Shown one piece after another: positions 8,776 to 17,614 of a stretch of DNA of 64,000 bases. The first letter of the stretch is position 1. Every line of letters starts with the position of its first letter. The notes under the pieces are model-generated. The model did not search any database. It saw nothing but the letters and a program-made list of their open reading frames with translations, and had not been told where the DNA came from. The DNA is from an uncultured delta proteobacterium (GTDB lineage Bacteria > Desulfobacterota > Desulfobulbia > Desulfobulbales > Desulfurivibrionaceae), in NCBI GenBank assembly GCA_903869265.1, contig CAIPYE010000015.1:62001-126000 (forward strand). Direction: 5' to 3'. Made by a program: the position numbers and the translations under genes.

Positions 8776-9822
8776 ATGTTGAGTTGGTTTAAGAAGAAGA
8801 TCGGCGGCGCGCAAGCACTGCCGCCTGAACAGGGTGCAGGATCAGAGGTCGCTGCATCTGCCGCAGAAGCCTTAGCGCCACAGGAGAATGGGGCCAACTT
8901 CTTCCTGCGGCTTAAAGATGGTTTGTCACGAACCCGGAAAACCTTTGTCCGCCAGATCGATGCGCTTTTCCTTGGCAAGAGGCAGATCGACGCCGAGCTG
9001 CTTGAGGATCTTGAAGAGATTCTGATCATGGCCGATATCGGCGCCAACACCACCCAGGAACTCCTTGAGAAAACCCGGGAGCAGGTGCGGCGAAACGAAT
9101 TGGCGGATGGGCAGGCTCTCAAAAAAGCACTCAAGGAGATGATCCTCGGCTATCTGCGCAATGCGGACCACCCTGCGGATCTTGCCCTGCCTGCGCAAAC
9201 CCCCTTTGTCGTCATGGTGCTGGGGGTCAACGGTGTAGGCAAGACCACCACCATCGGCAAGCTGGCCTACAAGTTCACCCAAGCAGGGCAGAAGGTTCTG
9301 CTGGTGGCGGCTGATACCTTTCGGGCCGCGGCCAGCGAGCAGTTGCAGATATGGGCCAAACGGGTCGGGGTGGAGGTTGTGGCCCAGCAGGCCGGGGCTG
9401 ACCCATCCTCGGTGGTGTTCGATGCCCTGGATTATGCCAAGCCGCGCAATTTTGACGTGGTGCTGGTGGACACGGCAGGGAGGTTGCACACCAAGGTCAA
9501 TCTCATGGAAGAGCTGAAGAAGATCAAGCGGGTCATGGATAAAAAGATTCCCGGCGCGCCCCATGAAATTCTGTTGGTGCTTGACGCCACCACCGGGCAG
9601 AACGCCATTTCCCAGGCGCGGCTTTTCAACGAGGCCGTGGACGTCACCGGTCTGGCCCTGACCAAGCTGGACGGGACCGCCAAGGGCGGCATTGTGATCA
9701 ACATCTGTCACGAGTTCAATATCCCCATCCGTTTCATCGGCATCGGAGAACAGATGGAGGACCTGCGCGATTTCGAGCCAGGCGAGTTTGTCGAGGCCCT
9801 GTTTGCCGAGGGTGAGGCATGA
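8776..9822 (+). CDS. ftsY: Signal recognition particle receptor FtsY
   Basis: FtsY is the SRP receptor GTPase that docks ribosome-SRP complexes at the inner membrane. The product is 348 residues. A short variable N-terminal region (about 1-45) is followed by the NG domain. G1 is [10 protein letters not shown] (Lys near 156), with [16 protein letters not shown] and [10 protein letters not shown] following, and a C-terminal [22 protein letters not shown]. The acidic A domain seen in E. coli is almost absent, as in many other phyla. Its stop overlaps the next start by 4 bases (ATGA). Confidence 0.96.
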   Translation: MLSWFKKKIGGAQALPPEQGAGSEVAASAAEALAPQENGANFFLRLKDGLSRTRKTFVRQIDALFLGKRQIDAELLEDLEEILIMADIGANTTQELLEKTREQVRRNELADGQALKKALKEMILGYLRNADHPADLALPAQTPFVVMVLGVNGVGKTTTIGKLAYKFTQAGQKVLLVAADTFRAAASEQLQIWAKRVGVEVVAQQAGADPSSVVFDALDYAKPRNFDVVLVDTAGRLHTKVNLMEELKKIKRVMDKKIPGAPHEILLVLDATTGQNAISQARLFNEAVDVTGLALTKLDGTAKGGIVINICHEFNIPIRFIGIGEQMEDLRDFEPGEFVEALFAEGEA

Positions 9823-10655
9823 TCGTGTACCGTCAGCGTAAACCACCTGGCTGTGGCGGTTTTTTATTGGTTGTGGCCCTGATCCTGTTTGCCATGGGCG
9901 GCGCCCCGCTTATCCTTGATGTGCTGGGGTTTCTCTTTTTCACCGGGGTCTTTTTGGTCCTCATGGTCTTTGTTGGAATTTGGGGGTTTTCCCAGTATAT
10001 CCGGCGCATGGCGGTTCGCTATGAGCGATCGCAAACTGAAAGCCACAACCAGTTTGTCTTTCTGCTGATCAATATTCTGATCCGCATTGCCCAGGCGGAC
10101 GGGGTGGTCACCAAGGCAGAACTGGGTCCCATCGAGAATTTCTTCCGCGTGCATCTGCACTACAACCAGAGCCAGATGTACTGGGTGCGCGACCTGATCC
10201 AGGATGCGCTTGCCTCCCAGGCCTCGCTTGAAGCCATGCTGGCCGAGTTCAAAAATCATTTCGCCTACGAGCCCAGGTTGATCCTGGTGGAGCTTATCTA
10301 TCAGGTGCTCTACACCAATGCCCAGGTTTCCCCCCAGGAACTGGCCATGGTGCAGACCATTGCCGATTTCCTCGGGATTTCTGCCTATGACCACCATGCC
10401 ATCCGGAGCAAATATGTCGGCTCTAGCGGTGGTCGGGCCTTTCCCGGCCAGGGAAAGAGCGAGACCCAGTATTATGAAATCCTCGGGCTGGCGCCGGGGG
10501 CTTCGCCTGAACAGATCAAGAGCGCCTACCGGAAACTGAGCATGCAGTATCACCCGGATAAGGTGGCGCATCTGGGCGAGGAGTTTCGGCGGGTGGCAGA
10601 GGAGAAGATGAAGGAGCTGAACGAGGCGTACCAACATCTTAAGAAAACAGCCTGA
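9819..10655 (+). CDS. DjlA-like membrane protein: TerB-like domain plus C-terminal J domain
   Basis: This 278-residue co-chaperone-like protein has one or two hydrophobic segments at residues about 11-55. A TerB-like helical domain follows (about 80-190; [18 protein letters not shown]). The C-terminal J domain (about 218-278) includes YYEILGL and the HPD motif in QYHPDK, which stimulates DnaK ATPase. This matches the DjlA architecture, although E. coli DjlA has a single N-terminal anchor. It overlaps ftsY by 4 bases, so co-translation is likely, which suggests a role near membrane protein targeting. Confidence 0.85.
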   Translation: MIVYRQRKPPGCGGFLLVVALILFAMGGAPLILDVLGFLFFTGVFLVLMVFVGIWGFSQYIRRMAVRYERSQTESHNQFVFLLINILIRIAQADGVVTKAELGPIENFFRVHLHYNQSQMYWVRDLIQDALASQASLEAMLAEFKNHFAYEPRLILVELIYQVLYTNAQVSPQELAMVQTIADFLGISAYDHHAIRSKYVGSSGGRAFPGQGKSETQYYEILGLAPGASPEQIKSAYRKLSMQYHPDKVAHLGEEFRRVAEEKMKELNEAYQHLKKTA

Positions 10656-10671
10656 GCAGGGCGGGGCAGGC

Positions 10672-11748
10672 ATGAACATTCTTGTCCTTGAACCCTATTA
10701 CGGCGGATCGCATAAGGCGTTTCTTGCCGGGCTGATCCACCATCTTCCCTATGCGTTTGATCTGTTGACCCTGCCAGCGCACAGCTGGAAATGGCGGATG
10801 CGTCTTGCGGCCCCGCATTTTGCCGGGGTTCTTGCCAGCGATCCGCGCTACAAAGTCAAGACCTTTGATCGGATTCTCTGTTCCTCCCTGGTCGATGTCG
10901 CTGCCCTGCGCGGCCTGTTGCCGCCGCACCTGCGCGGTATTCCGGTTCTGACCTATTTCCACGAAAACCAGTTTGCCTACCCGATGCAGGTGTCTGAGGC
11001 GCGGGATGTGCATTTTGGTCTGACCAATCTCACCACGGCCCTGGCTTCGGACAGGCTTGCCTTCAATTCACAATATAATCTGGATTCTTTCCTGGCGGGT
11101 TGCCGGGAGCTTTTGGCAAAGATGTCGGATATGTCCTTGAGTGGTTATGAGGAGGCGATCCGCGCCAAGGCGACCATCCTCAATCCGGGGTTGGATTTCA
11201 GCGGGATTGACGCTTGCGCGGGCGAGAGGCTTACGGGCAGACCGCCGGTTATTGTCTGGAACCATCGTTGGGAACACGACAAAAACCCGGAACTGTTCTT
11301 CAGCACCCTTTACGGATTCGCGGAGCAGGGGGTTTATTTTGGCTTGATCGTGCTGGGTGAATCCTTTAGAAATCAGCCGCCGATTTTTGCCCAGGCAGCC
11401 GAGAGGCTTGCCCCGCATATTGTTCATTTCGGCTATGCGGCAGATCGGCAGGAGTATCGCAGGTTGCTCTGTCAGGGGGATGTTGTCGTTTCCACGGCCA
11501 ACCACGAGTTTTATGGCATGGCGATGCTTGAGGCGGTGCGCTCCGGCTGTCGCCCCTTGGTGCCGGATCGGTTGTCGTATCGGGAGCTTTTTGCCCCTGT
11601 TTTCCGCTATGAGGATGTTGATTTTTCCCGGAAATTGATGGCGGCCATGGAGGCGGGAAGGCTTGCGACGCATGAGGCGCAGAGCCTGACCAGCCGGTTT
11701 TCCTGGCCGGAAATGGCCGACAGATTCAGGCAGTGGCTTGAATTGTAG
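10672..11748 (+). CDS. QTMAN-like glycosyltransferase (tRNA-queuosine mannosyltransferase family, DUF3524)
   Basis: The 358-residue protein begins with NILVLEPYYGGSHKAF, the hallmark of the GTDC1/QTMAN family. An N-terminal DUF3524 domain (about 1-165, including TLPAHSWKWRMR and TYFHENQ) is followed by a GT-B/GT4 donor domain ending in the E-x7-E region (NHEFYGMAMLEAVRSGCRPLVP). In animals the family mannosylates queuosine in tRNA-Asp; in bacteria the substrate is inferred, not shown. It begins 16 bases after the DjlA-like gene. Confidence 0.82.
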   Translation: MNILVLEPYYGGSHKAFLAGLIHHLPYAFDLLTLPAHSWKWRMRLAAPHFAGVLASDPRYKVKTFDRILCSSLVDVAALRGLLPPHLRGIPVLTYFHENQFAYPMQVSEARDVHFGLTNLTTALASDRLAFNSQYNLDSFLAGCRELLAKMSDMSLSGYEEAIRAKATILNPGLDFSGIDACAGERLTGRPPVIVWNHRWEHDKNPELFFSTLYGFAEQGVYFGLIVLGESFRNQPPIFAQAAERLAPHIVHFGYAADRQEYRRLLCQGDVVVSTANHEFYGMAMLEAVRSGCRPLVPDRLSYRELFAPVFRYEDVDFSRKLMAAMEAGRLATHEAQSLTSRFSWPEMADRFRQWLEL

Positions 11749-11769
11749 AAGAAACAGGGGGCAGGCGGG

Positions 11770-11961
11770 TCAGGGTGCGGATTCGCCAAAGTTTTTTGAG
11801 AGGAATTCACATTCCGCCGGAGAGAGATCGAAGCGGATCTCAGCGTCCTTAATGACCGTGTCCCGTTTTTTTTGCGGATGAGCGAGCAGTTCTTCGCTCA
11901 TCCAACGGATGGCTTTTTTCATCTTGTCGCTGCCGGTCGGCAGTTTGCTGTTGCAACCCAT
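11770..11961 (-). CDS. Small conserved-looking protein downstream of glgB, function unknown
   Basis: This 63-residue, charged, soluble protein is not one I recognise. A clear AGGAG lies 7 bases before its ATG, and it begins 13 bases after the glgB stop on the same strand, so it is probably cotranscribed. It contains KKAIRWMSEELLAHPQKKRD and a C-terminal LSPAECEFL segment, suggesting two or three helices. There is no signal peptide or metal motif. Any link to glycogen metabolism is inferred only from position. Confidence 0.65.
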   Translation of the reverse strand: MGCNSKLPTGSDKMKKAIRWMSEELLAHPQKKRDTVIKDAEIRFDLSPAECEFLSKNFGESAP

Positions 11962-11974
11962 CTGTGTTCTCCTT

Positions 11975-14170
11975 TTACACCGGTTTTACCATGATGCCGC
12001 CAAGGGGCGGAACCGAGACCAGGATATGGCACGGGGCCTCGCCGTAAGGCTCGGCAATGGCCTGCTTGTGGTCGGGATTATGTACGCCGCTGCCGCCGAA
12101 GTCGGTTCCATCCGTGGAGAGGATTTCCTGGTACCAGCCCGGTGCAGGCACCCCGAGTTTATAGTCGTGTAGAACCTGGGGGGTGAAATTGAGCAGGCAG
12201 ACCACATGATCCTTTTGTTTTTTGCCCTGGCGACAGAAGGCGATGATGCTGTTGTCCACGTCTTTGAAATCGATCCAGCGAAAGCCGTCGTAGGAAAAAT
12301 CAATCTCCCAGAGGGGTCGGGTATCCTTGTAGACCGCATTCAGCTGTTGGACGAATTTCTGTAGCTGCTGGTGCATGGTGTTTTGTTCGGTAAGGTGCCA
12401 GTCCAGGCTCACCTTGCAGTACCATTCGGAGATCTGGCCGAATTCACCGCCCATGAACAGGAGCTTCTTGCCCGGATGGGTCCAGAGGAAAAAGAAGAGC
12501 AACCGCAGATTGGCGAATTTCTGCCACATGTCGCCGGGCATCTTGAAGAGCAGGGAGCGCTTGCCGTGCACCACCTCGTCGTGGGACATGGGCAGGATGA
12601 AGTTCTCGGTGAATGCGTAGAGCAGCGAGAAGGTGAGGGCGTTGTGGTGGTATTTGCGGAAGATCGGCTCCTTGCTGAAATAGCCCAGGATGTCGTTCAT
12701 CCAGCCCATGTTCCACTTGTAGCCGAAGCCCAGGCCGCCCCAGTCCAGGGGCTTGGAAACCCCGTAGAAGCTGGTTGACTCCTCGGCGATCATCAGGGTG
12801 TCGGGGAAGCGGCTGTAGATGATGGCGTTCATGTGCTTGATGAACTCGATGGCGTCGATGTTTTCCCTGCCGCCGTAGATATTGGGCACCCAGTCCCCTT
12901 CATTGCGGGCATAGTCAAGGTAGAGCATGGAAGCCACTGCATCTACCCGTAACCCGTCGATGTGGAATTTGTCCATCCAGAAGAGGGCGTTGGCAATGAG
13001 GAAATTCTGGACCTCCTTGCGTCCGTAGTTGAAAACCAGGGTGCCCCACTCCTGATGTATGCCCTGCCTCGGGTCTTCGTGCTCGTAGAGCGCGGTGCCG
13101 TCAAAGCGGCTCAGGGCATGGCCGTCGGAGGGGAAATGCGACGGCACCCAGTCGAGGATCACGCCGATGCCGTGTTGATGGCACTGGTCCACGAAGTACA
13201 TGAAATCCTGGGGCGTGCCGTGGCGGCTGGTCACGGCAAAATACCCGGTGACCTGATACCCCCACGATTCGTCAAGGGGATGCTCCATGATGGGCATCAG
13301 CTCGATATGGGTAAAGCCCATCTCCTTGACATACGGGATCAGGGAGCCGGCCAGCTCCTGATAGGAAAGTATCCGCGAGGGGTCTGCCGGGTCGCGCCGC
13401 CAGGAGCCCAGATGGACCTCGTAGGTGGACATGGGGCGCTCATAGCTTCTTAGACTTTTTCGCTCCTTGAGCCAGGTTGCGTCATTCCAGGCATAGCCAT
13501 CTAGCTCCCAGACAATCGAGGCGGTTTTGGGCCGGATCTCCGAGAAAAACTGAAAAGGGTCGGCCTTTTCAAGCAAAGCGTCGGTTTGGGTTTTGACCTC
13601 GAATTTGTAGGGTTCGCCCTGGCCGATGTCCGGGATAAACAGCTCCCAGATGCCGGAGTTGCCTAAAACCCGCATCTGATGCACTCTGCCGTCCCAGTAA
13701 TTGAAGTTGCCCAAGATGCTGACCCTTTTGGCGCTTGGTGCCCAGACGCGGAAGATTGTTCCGAATACGCCGTCGATGGTTACAAGCTGTGCGCCAAGGG
13801 TGTTGTAGATTTCGTAGTTGGTGCCGTTGTTGAAGAGATAGCGATCGTATTCCGACATCTGTGGCAGGAATCGATATGGATCCTTGAAGACGTGGCGATT
13901 TTCATCGTAGTAGGCAGCTTCGAGTTCATAGGGGAAAGGCTCGGTGCAATTGGTGATGACAATCTCGAAAAAGCCTTCCGGCCTTGTCTTGTACATCTCC
14001 TTTTTTTCCCCGTTGGCTATCAGCCAGCAGGCGTTGGCGTTGGGCTGGAAGGTTCTGATAACCGAGGAGGCACCATCGTGGTCCAGAACGTGGAAGCCCA
14101 GAACCTGAAAAGGATCATGGTGTTCGGAGGCAATGATCCGGCTGATTTCGGAATTTATATCGGAGGTCAT
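11975..14170 (-). CDS. glgB: 1,4-alpha-glucan branching enzyme (GlgB)
   Basis: GlgB introduces alpha-1,6 branches into glycogen. The 731-residue protein has the N-terminal glucan-binding region, a CBM48 domain (about 110-210; GTIFRVWAPSAKRVSILGNFN), a GH13 catalytic barrel and a C-terminal beta domain. Catalytic signatures are DWVPSHFP, GLRVDAVASM (nucleophile about D410), IAEEST and MSHDEVVHGK. No Shine-Dalgarno is obvious before the ATG. Length is normal. It lies alone except for the small downstream gene; no glgA or glgC is in the window. Confidence 0.95.
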   Translation of the reverse strand: MTSDINSEISRIIASEHHDPFQVLGFHVLDHDGASSVIRTFQPNANACWLIANGEKKEMYKTRPEGFFEIVITNCTEPFPYELEAAYYDENRHVFKDPYRFLPQMSEYDRYLFNNGTNYEIYNTLGAQLVTIDGVFGTIFRVWAPSAKRVSILGNFNYWDGRVHQMRVLGNSGIWELFIPDIGQGEPYKFEVKTQTDALLEKADPFQFFSEIRPKTASIVWELDGYAWNDATWLKERKSLRSYERPMSTYEVHLGSWRRDPADPSRILSYQELAGSLIPYVKEMGFTHIELMPIMEHPLDESWGYQVTGYFAVTSRHGTPQDFMYFVDQCHQHGIGVILDWVPSHFPSDGHALSRFDGTALYEHEDPRQGIHQEWGTLVFNYGRKEVQNFLIANALFWMDKFHIDGLRVDAVASMLYLDYARNEGDWVPNIYGGRENIDAIEFIKHMNAIIYSRFPDTLMIAEESTSFYGVSKPLDWGGLGFGYKWNMGWMNDILGYFSKEPIFRKYHHNALTFSLLYAFTENFILPMSHDEVVHGKRSLLFKMPGDMWQKFANLRLLFFFLWTHPGKKLLFMGGEFGQISEWYCKVSLDWHLTEQNTMHQQLQKFVQQLNAVYKDTRPLWEIDFSYDGFRWIDFKDVDNSIIAFCRQGKKQKDHVVCLLNFTPQVLHDYKLGVPAPGWYQEILSTDGTDFGGSGVHNPDHKQAIAEPYGEAPCHILVSVPPLGGIMVKPV

Positions 14171-14368
14171 ATGGGCTTTTTGTCATCTTGTGTGGGTTGT
14201 TGGGGACTTTGCAGGTTGCTGCAAGATGTAAGTATGAAATTCTAGCACGGATCGGATGAAAAACTCCAACTCTTTTCCTGGGAGGGATTAAAATGTTGCC
14301 TTTGCATGATTTCTTGACTGACAGCCTGGACAAATGCTAAGTTGCAGGCGGATTTGTTTCGGTCGCCA

Positions 14369-14968
14369 ATGGCGATCAACGGCAGAAAACGCAAACATGG
14401 GGCCTCCTCCCGGATGATCGAAACCCTGCAAGGCTATTTCCTCATTGCCACCCCCCAGATGCCCGACCCCCGTTTTGCCGGAAAGGTGGTCTATCTCTGT
14501 GCCCACAACGACGAGGGGGCCATGGGGCTGGTGGTGAACGAGCCCATTGCCGATGTCAGCCTGGCGGATGTTTTCAAAAGCGCTGATATTCCGGTGCCCT
14601 CCGGGCTATTACCGACGGTGTATATGGGCGGACCGGTGGAGGTGGCAAACGCCTTTTTCCTATACAGCTCCGAGTACAGGACAGAGCATTTTCTTGCGGT
14701 GAGCAAGACCGTTCATCTGACCAGCGACCCGCGGTTGCTCTATGATCTTGCCTCGGGCCAAGGTCCGCAGAATCTGCTGGTGGCCCTGGGTTATTCCGGC
14801 TGGGGGCCAGGGCAACTGGAGGCCGAACTCACCGTGGACGGCTGGCTCACCCTGCCTGGGGATGACGACATCATTTTTCATACGCCGGACAGGTTGCGCT
14901 GGCAGAAGGCGGCGCAACGCCACGGCATCGATATCTCCCTGTTCGGGGACGTGGTGGGCACGGCCTGA
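14369..14968 (+). CDS. YqgE/AlgH family protein (UPF0301)
   Basis: The product is a 199-residue protein from ATG 14369; an alternative ATG at 14414 would give 184 residues, nearer the family's usual 185-190. Neither start has a clear ribosome site. Signatures are LQGYFLIATPQMPDPRF, HNDEGAMGLVVNEP, VYMGGPV and LVALGYSGWGPGQLEAEL. AlgH/YqgE proteins are widespread and linked to alginate or adhesin regulation in a few species, but their biochemical function is unresolved. It starts a plus-strand group with speB, a YkgJ-type gene and rlmH. Confidence 0.9.
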   Translation: MAINGRKRKHGASSRMIETLQGYFLIATPQMPDPRFAGKVVYLCAHNDEGAMGLVVNEPIADVSLADVFKSADIPVPSGLLPTVYMGGPVEVANAFFLYSSEYRTEHFLAVSKTVHLTSDPRLLYDLASGQGPQNLLVALGYSGWGPGQLEAELTVDGWLTLPGDDDIIFHTPDRLRWQKAAQRHGIDISLFGDVVGTA

Positions 14969-15005
14969 ATGGCCGGGAATTTGACCAAGGATTACTAAAA
15001 AGACA

Positions 15006-15884
15006 ATGACCCATATTTCACAATTTTTAGGGGAAGAAGCCAATCTTGGCCCGGAGAAGCGCATCGCCATCCTCTCGGCGCCGCTTGCCTCCTCGCTGAG
15101 CTGGATGGGCGGCACCGAGCTTGGGCCGCAGGCGATCATCGACGCCTCTCCGGCCCTGGAGGTGTTTGACGACGAGCTTTTATCCGAGACCGTGCGGCTC
15201 GGGATCGCCACCAGACCGGTGCCGAATTTTACGGCAATAACCGCAGCAGAGGCCTGCCGACAAATAGAAACCGCCGTGGCCGAGGAATTGGCCGGGGGGA
15301 TGTTTCCGGTTCTGCTGGGCGGAGAGCACACCGTGACCGTGCCTGCGGTTCAGGCTTGCCTGGCGGACTACCCGGACCTGCATGTGGTGCAGATCGACGC
15401 CCATCTTGACCTGCGTGACCAGTACGAAGACAACCCCAACAGCCATGCCTGCGTGATGCGGCGGCTCGATGATCTGGGTGTTCCTTTCACCCAGGTCGGT
15501 ATCCGCTCGTTTTCCGAGGAGGAATACGAACTTGTCCAGGCCAAGGGCTGGCGACCATTTTTCATGCACCGTATCCATGCCGAGACGGACTGGATCGAAC
15601 AGGTCTGCGCCGGAATCAAGGGGCCGGTCTACCTCACCTGCGACGTGGACGGGCTGGACCCGGCGATCATGCCAGCCACCGGCACTCCGGAACCGGATGG
15701 CCTGACCTGGCGTCAGACCATCGGCCTGTTGCGCGGGATTGCCCGGCGGCACCGCATTGTAGGCATGGATTTTGTCGAGTTTTCCCCGCGTCCTGGCGCG
15801 GAACATGCCGCCTTTACCGTGGCCAAGCTGATCTACCGAACCCTGGGCTATATCTTTCAGGGAAATACTGCTGCAAGGAAGTGA
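15006..15884 (+). CDS. speB: Agmatinase/ureohydrolase family protein
   Basis: Ureohydrolases split agmatine (or a related guanidino compound) into an amine and urea using two Mn ions. The 292-residue protein has all metal-ligand motifs: GGEHT, DAHLDLRD and DVDGLDPA, plus the end GMDFVEFSP. These are typical of bacterial SpeB, which makes putrescine. Formiminoglutamase or guanidinobutyrase activity cannot be excluded by motifs alone. The next gene begins a few bases after its stop. Confidence 0.88.
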   Translation: MTHISQFLGEEANLGPEKRIAILSAPLASSLSWMGGTELGPQAIIDASPALEVFDDELLSETVRLGIATRPVPNFTAITAAEACRQIETAVAEELAGGMFPVLLGGEHTVTVPAVQACLADYPDLHVVQIDAHLDLRDQYEDNPNSHACVMRRLDDLGVPFTQVGIRSFSEEEYELVQAKGWRPFFMHRIHAETDWIEQVCAGIKGPVYLTCDVDGLDPAIMPATGTPEPDGLTWRQTIGLLRGIARRHRIVGMDFVEFSPRPGAEHAAFTVAKLIYRTLGYIFQGNTAARK

Positions 15885-15889
15885 CGAGA

Positions 15890-16309
15890 ATGAACTACCA
15901 GTATGAAGATATTTACAATGAGCAACGGATATTCGACTGTCGCCAATGCGGCCATTGTTGCCATGGAGAAACCACGGTCTCTTTAACCCCGGATGACCTT
16001 GCGCGGTTGGTCGCCTATCTCCATCTGCCGGTTGAGCAGGTGAAGGAGCGGTATCTGCGGATCACCGGCGAGGTGGTGCAGATGAAAACCATGGACGGCC
16101 ATTGCATCTTTTTCAACGAAGGGTGCACAGTGCATCCCGGCAAGCCGTGGCGTTGCACGCAATGGCCCCTGCATCCGAGCATCCTTGAAGATCAGGCCAA
16201 TTTCGAGGCGATCAGGCAGTCCTGCCCAGGCATCAAGGGGGAGATGGGCTACGAGGAGTTCAGGGCCAGGCTTGCGGCTATCCTTGCCCGGAAGCAGGCA
16301 GGGCGGTGA
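15890..16309 (+). CDS. YkgJ-family cysteine cluster protein
   Basis: This 139-residue protein carries the YkgJ/CxxCxxCC motif near the N-terminus (CRQCGHCCHG, about residues 15-24) and more cysteines in CIFFNEGCTVHPGKPWRCTQWP. Such proteins are thought to bind zinc or an Fe-S cluster; no function is established. The ATG at 15890 follows GGAAG; a GTG nine bases upstream overlaps the speB stop and is less likely. The last bases overlap the GTG start of rlmH, indicating tight cotranscription. Confidence 0.85.
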   Translation: MNYQYEDIYNEQRIFDCRQCGHCCHGETTVSLTPDDLARLVAYLHLPVEQVKERYLRITGEVVQMKTMDGHCIFFNEGCTVHPGKPWRCTQWPLHPSILEDQANFEAIRQSCPGIKGEMGYEEFRARLAAILARKQAGR

Positions 16310-16776
16310 AGATCATCCTTCCGTTCCTGGGTAAGACCAAGGAACAGTACCTTGGTGCCGGAATTGATGATTATGCCGGGCGGCTCAGGCATTTTGCCCA
16401 GCTTGACCTGCCGGTCTTGAAAGAAAAGAAAAACGGGGCCAAGGAAGATACGGCGCGGCAGCAAACCGAGGAGGCACAGATACTTCTTGGCAGTGTGCCG
16501 CAGTCTGCAAAGGTAGTGGCCCTAGCACCCACAGGCCAACAGCTCAGCTCGGAGGATCTGGCTGATCTGCTCAGTCGCTGGGAGGATCAGGGGGTGCGGG
16601 AGATTGGATTTTTGATCGGCGGCCCCACCGGGCTTGCTCCGGAGCTGGTCCAGAAAGCGGATTATGTGCTGTCGCTCTCGCGGATGACCTTTACCCACGA
16701 GATGGCCCGTTTGCTGGTGCTTGAACAGTTGTACCGGGCGTTTTCCATCAAGGCCGGGACCGGGTATCACAAGTAG
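16306..16776 (+). CDS. rlmH: 23S rRNA (pseudouridine1915-N3)-methyltransferase RlmH
   Basis: RlmH is a SPOUT-class methyltransferase that methylates pseudouridine 1915 in helix 69 of 23S rRNA. The 156-residue protein shows the knot motifs FLIGGPTGL and SLSRMTFTHEMAR followed by LEQLYRAFSI. It ends in GTGYHK, close to the usual xxPYHK/R terminus. A GTG start overlaps the preceding stop by 4 bases. rlmH often neighbours rsfS in other genomes; here rsfS lies 430 bases further on beyond the oppositely oriented nfu gene. Confidence 0.94.
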   Translation: MKIILPFLGKTKEQYLGAGIDDYAGRLRHFAQLDLPVLKEKKNGAKEDTARQQTEEAQILLGSVPQSAKVVALAPTGQQLSSEDLADLLSRWEDQGVREIGFLIGGPTGLAPELVQKADYVLSLSRMTFTHEMARLLVLEQLYRAFSIKAGTGYHK

Positions 16777-16792
16777 CAACAACCCGTTCAGG

Positions 16793-17014
16793 TCAAACGG
16801 ACTCCACGGAACGCACCTCGGGAACCTCGCCTTTTAAGAATTTTTCAATCCCGTTTTTAAGGGTGTTCCTGGACATGGGACATTCCTTGCACGCGCCGGT
16901 CAGCTGGACCGTGACCACCCCATCCTCGCTCACATCAACCAGGGCCACATCGCCGCCGTCTGCCTGTAATGTAGGGCGAATCTTTGCCAGAGCCGCCAGA
17001 ATCCTATCGCGCAT
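16793..17014 (-). CDS. NifU C-terminal-like Fe-S scaffold protein (Nfu)
   Basis: This 73-residue protein consists solely of the NifU C-terminal domain, with ILAALAKIRPTLQADGGDV at the front and the cluster cysteines in GACKECPMS (CxxC). Nfu proteins carry or transfer [4Fe-4S] clusters. GAGGAA precedes the ATG. It is convergent with rlmH (16 bases apart) and divergent from rsfS. Confidence 0.92.
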   Translation of the reverse strand: MRDRILAALAKIRPTLQADGGDVALVDVSEDGVVTVQLTGACKECPMSRNTLKNGIEKFLKGEVPEVRSVESV

Positions 17015-17117
17015 GGTTGTTCCTCAAGCTGGAGTGTCGGGGGGGGGAAACGTAGACCAATCTAACACAGCTCGTCTTTGTCGACAACCTTTGCCGGCAC
17101 CCAAGGAACTAACCGAT

Positions 17118-17147
17118 TGCCAGATTGCCCGTTGTTGTAGTATTATA
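17118..17147 (+). promoter_or_regulatory. Candidate promoter of rsfS-gpmI
   Basis: TTGCCA at 17118-17123 and TATTAT at 17142-17147 are separated by 18 bases. The rsfS start lies about 55 bases downstream. Pattern match only. Confidence 0.4.
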
Positions 17148-17202
17148 GCGCTCCCGTTTTGTTCATGGCGAGCAACGGGTTTTATCCCAACAAGGAGTCA
17201 TA

Positions 17203-17586
17203 ATGAAAAAGGTCCATAAGGATTTTCAGGATGTGTCAAGTCTGGAGTTGGCTCGTTTTGCCGCCCTGGCAGCCCTGGATAAAAAAGCGGAGGATCTGGT
17301 CGTTCTTGATGTGCGGGGCCTGTCTTCATTCACCGATTTTTTTGTCATCATGAGCGGACGTTCCACCAGGCATGTGCAGGGTTTGGCCCAGGCGGTGGAT
17401 GCGGCCTTGCGGCATAAAAATGTCAAGGACGGCAACACCGAGGGCTTGGGCGAGGGTCATTGGGTTCTGCTCGATTATAACGATGTGATCGTGCATATTT
17501 TTTACAGCGAAGACCGCAGCTTTTACGACATTGAAGGTCTGTGGCACGACGCCCCCAGGGTGGAGATAGAGCCCGAAGCATCCTGA
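17203..17586 (+). CDS. rsfS: Ribosome silencing factor RsfS
   Basis: RsfS binds L14 on the 50S subunit and blocks subunit joining when nutrients are scarce. The 127-residue protein has the family core: VLDVRGLSSFTDFFVIMSG, STRHVQGLAQAV, EGLGEGHWVLLDYNDVIVHIF and FYDIEGLWHDAP. An AAGGAG precedes the ATG. It is followed 28 bases later by gpmI on the same strand. Confidence 0.94.
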   Translation: MKKVHKDFQDVSSLELARFAALAALDKKAEDLVVLDVRGLSSFTDFFVIMSGRSTRHVQGLAQAVDAALRHKNVKDGNTEGLGEGHWVLLDYNDVIVHIFYSEDRSFYDIEGLWHDAPRVEIEPEAS

Positions 17587-17614
17587 ACACGCTCTAAGAA
17601 GCCCAGGAGAAACG

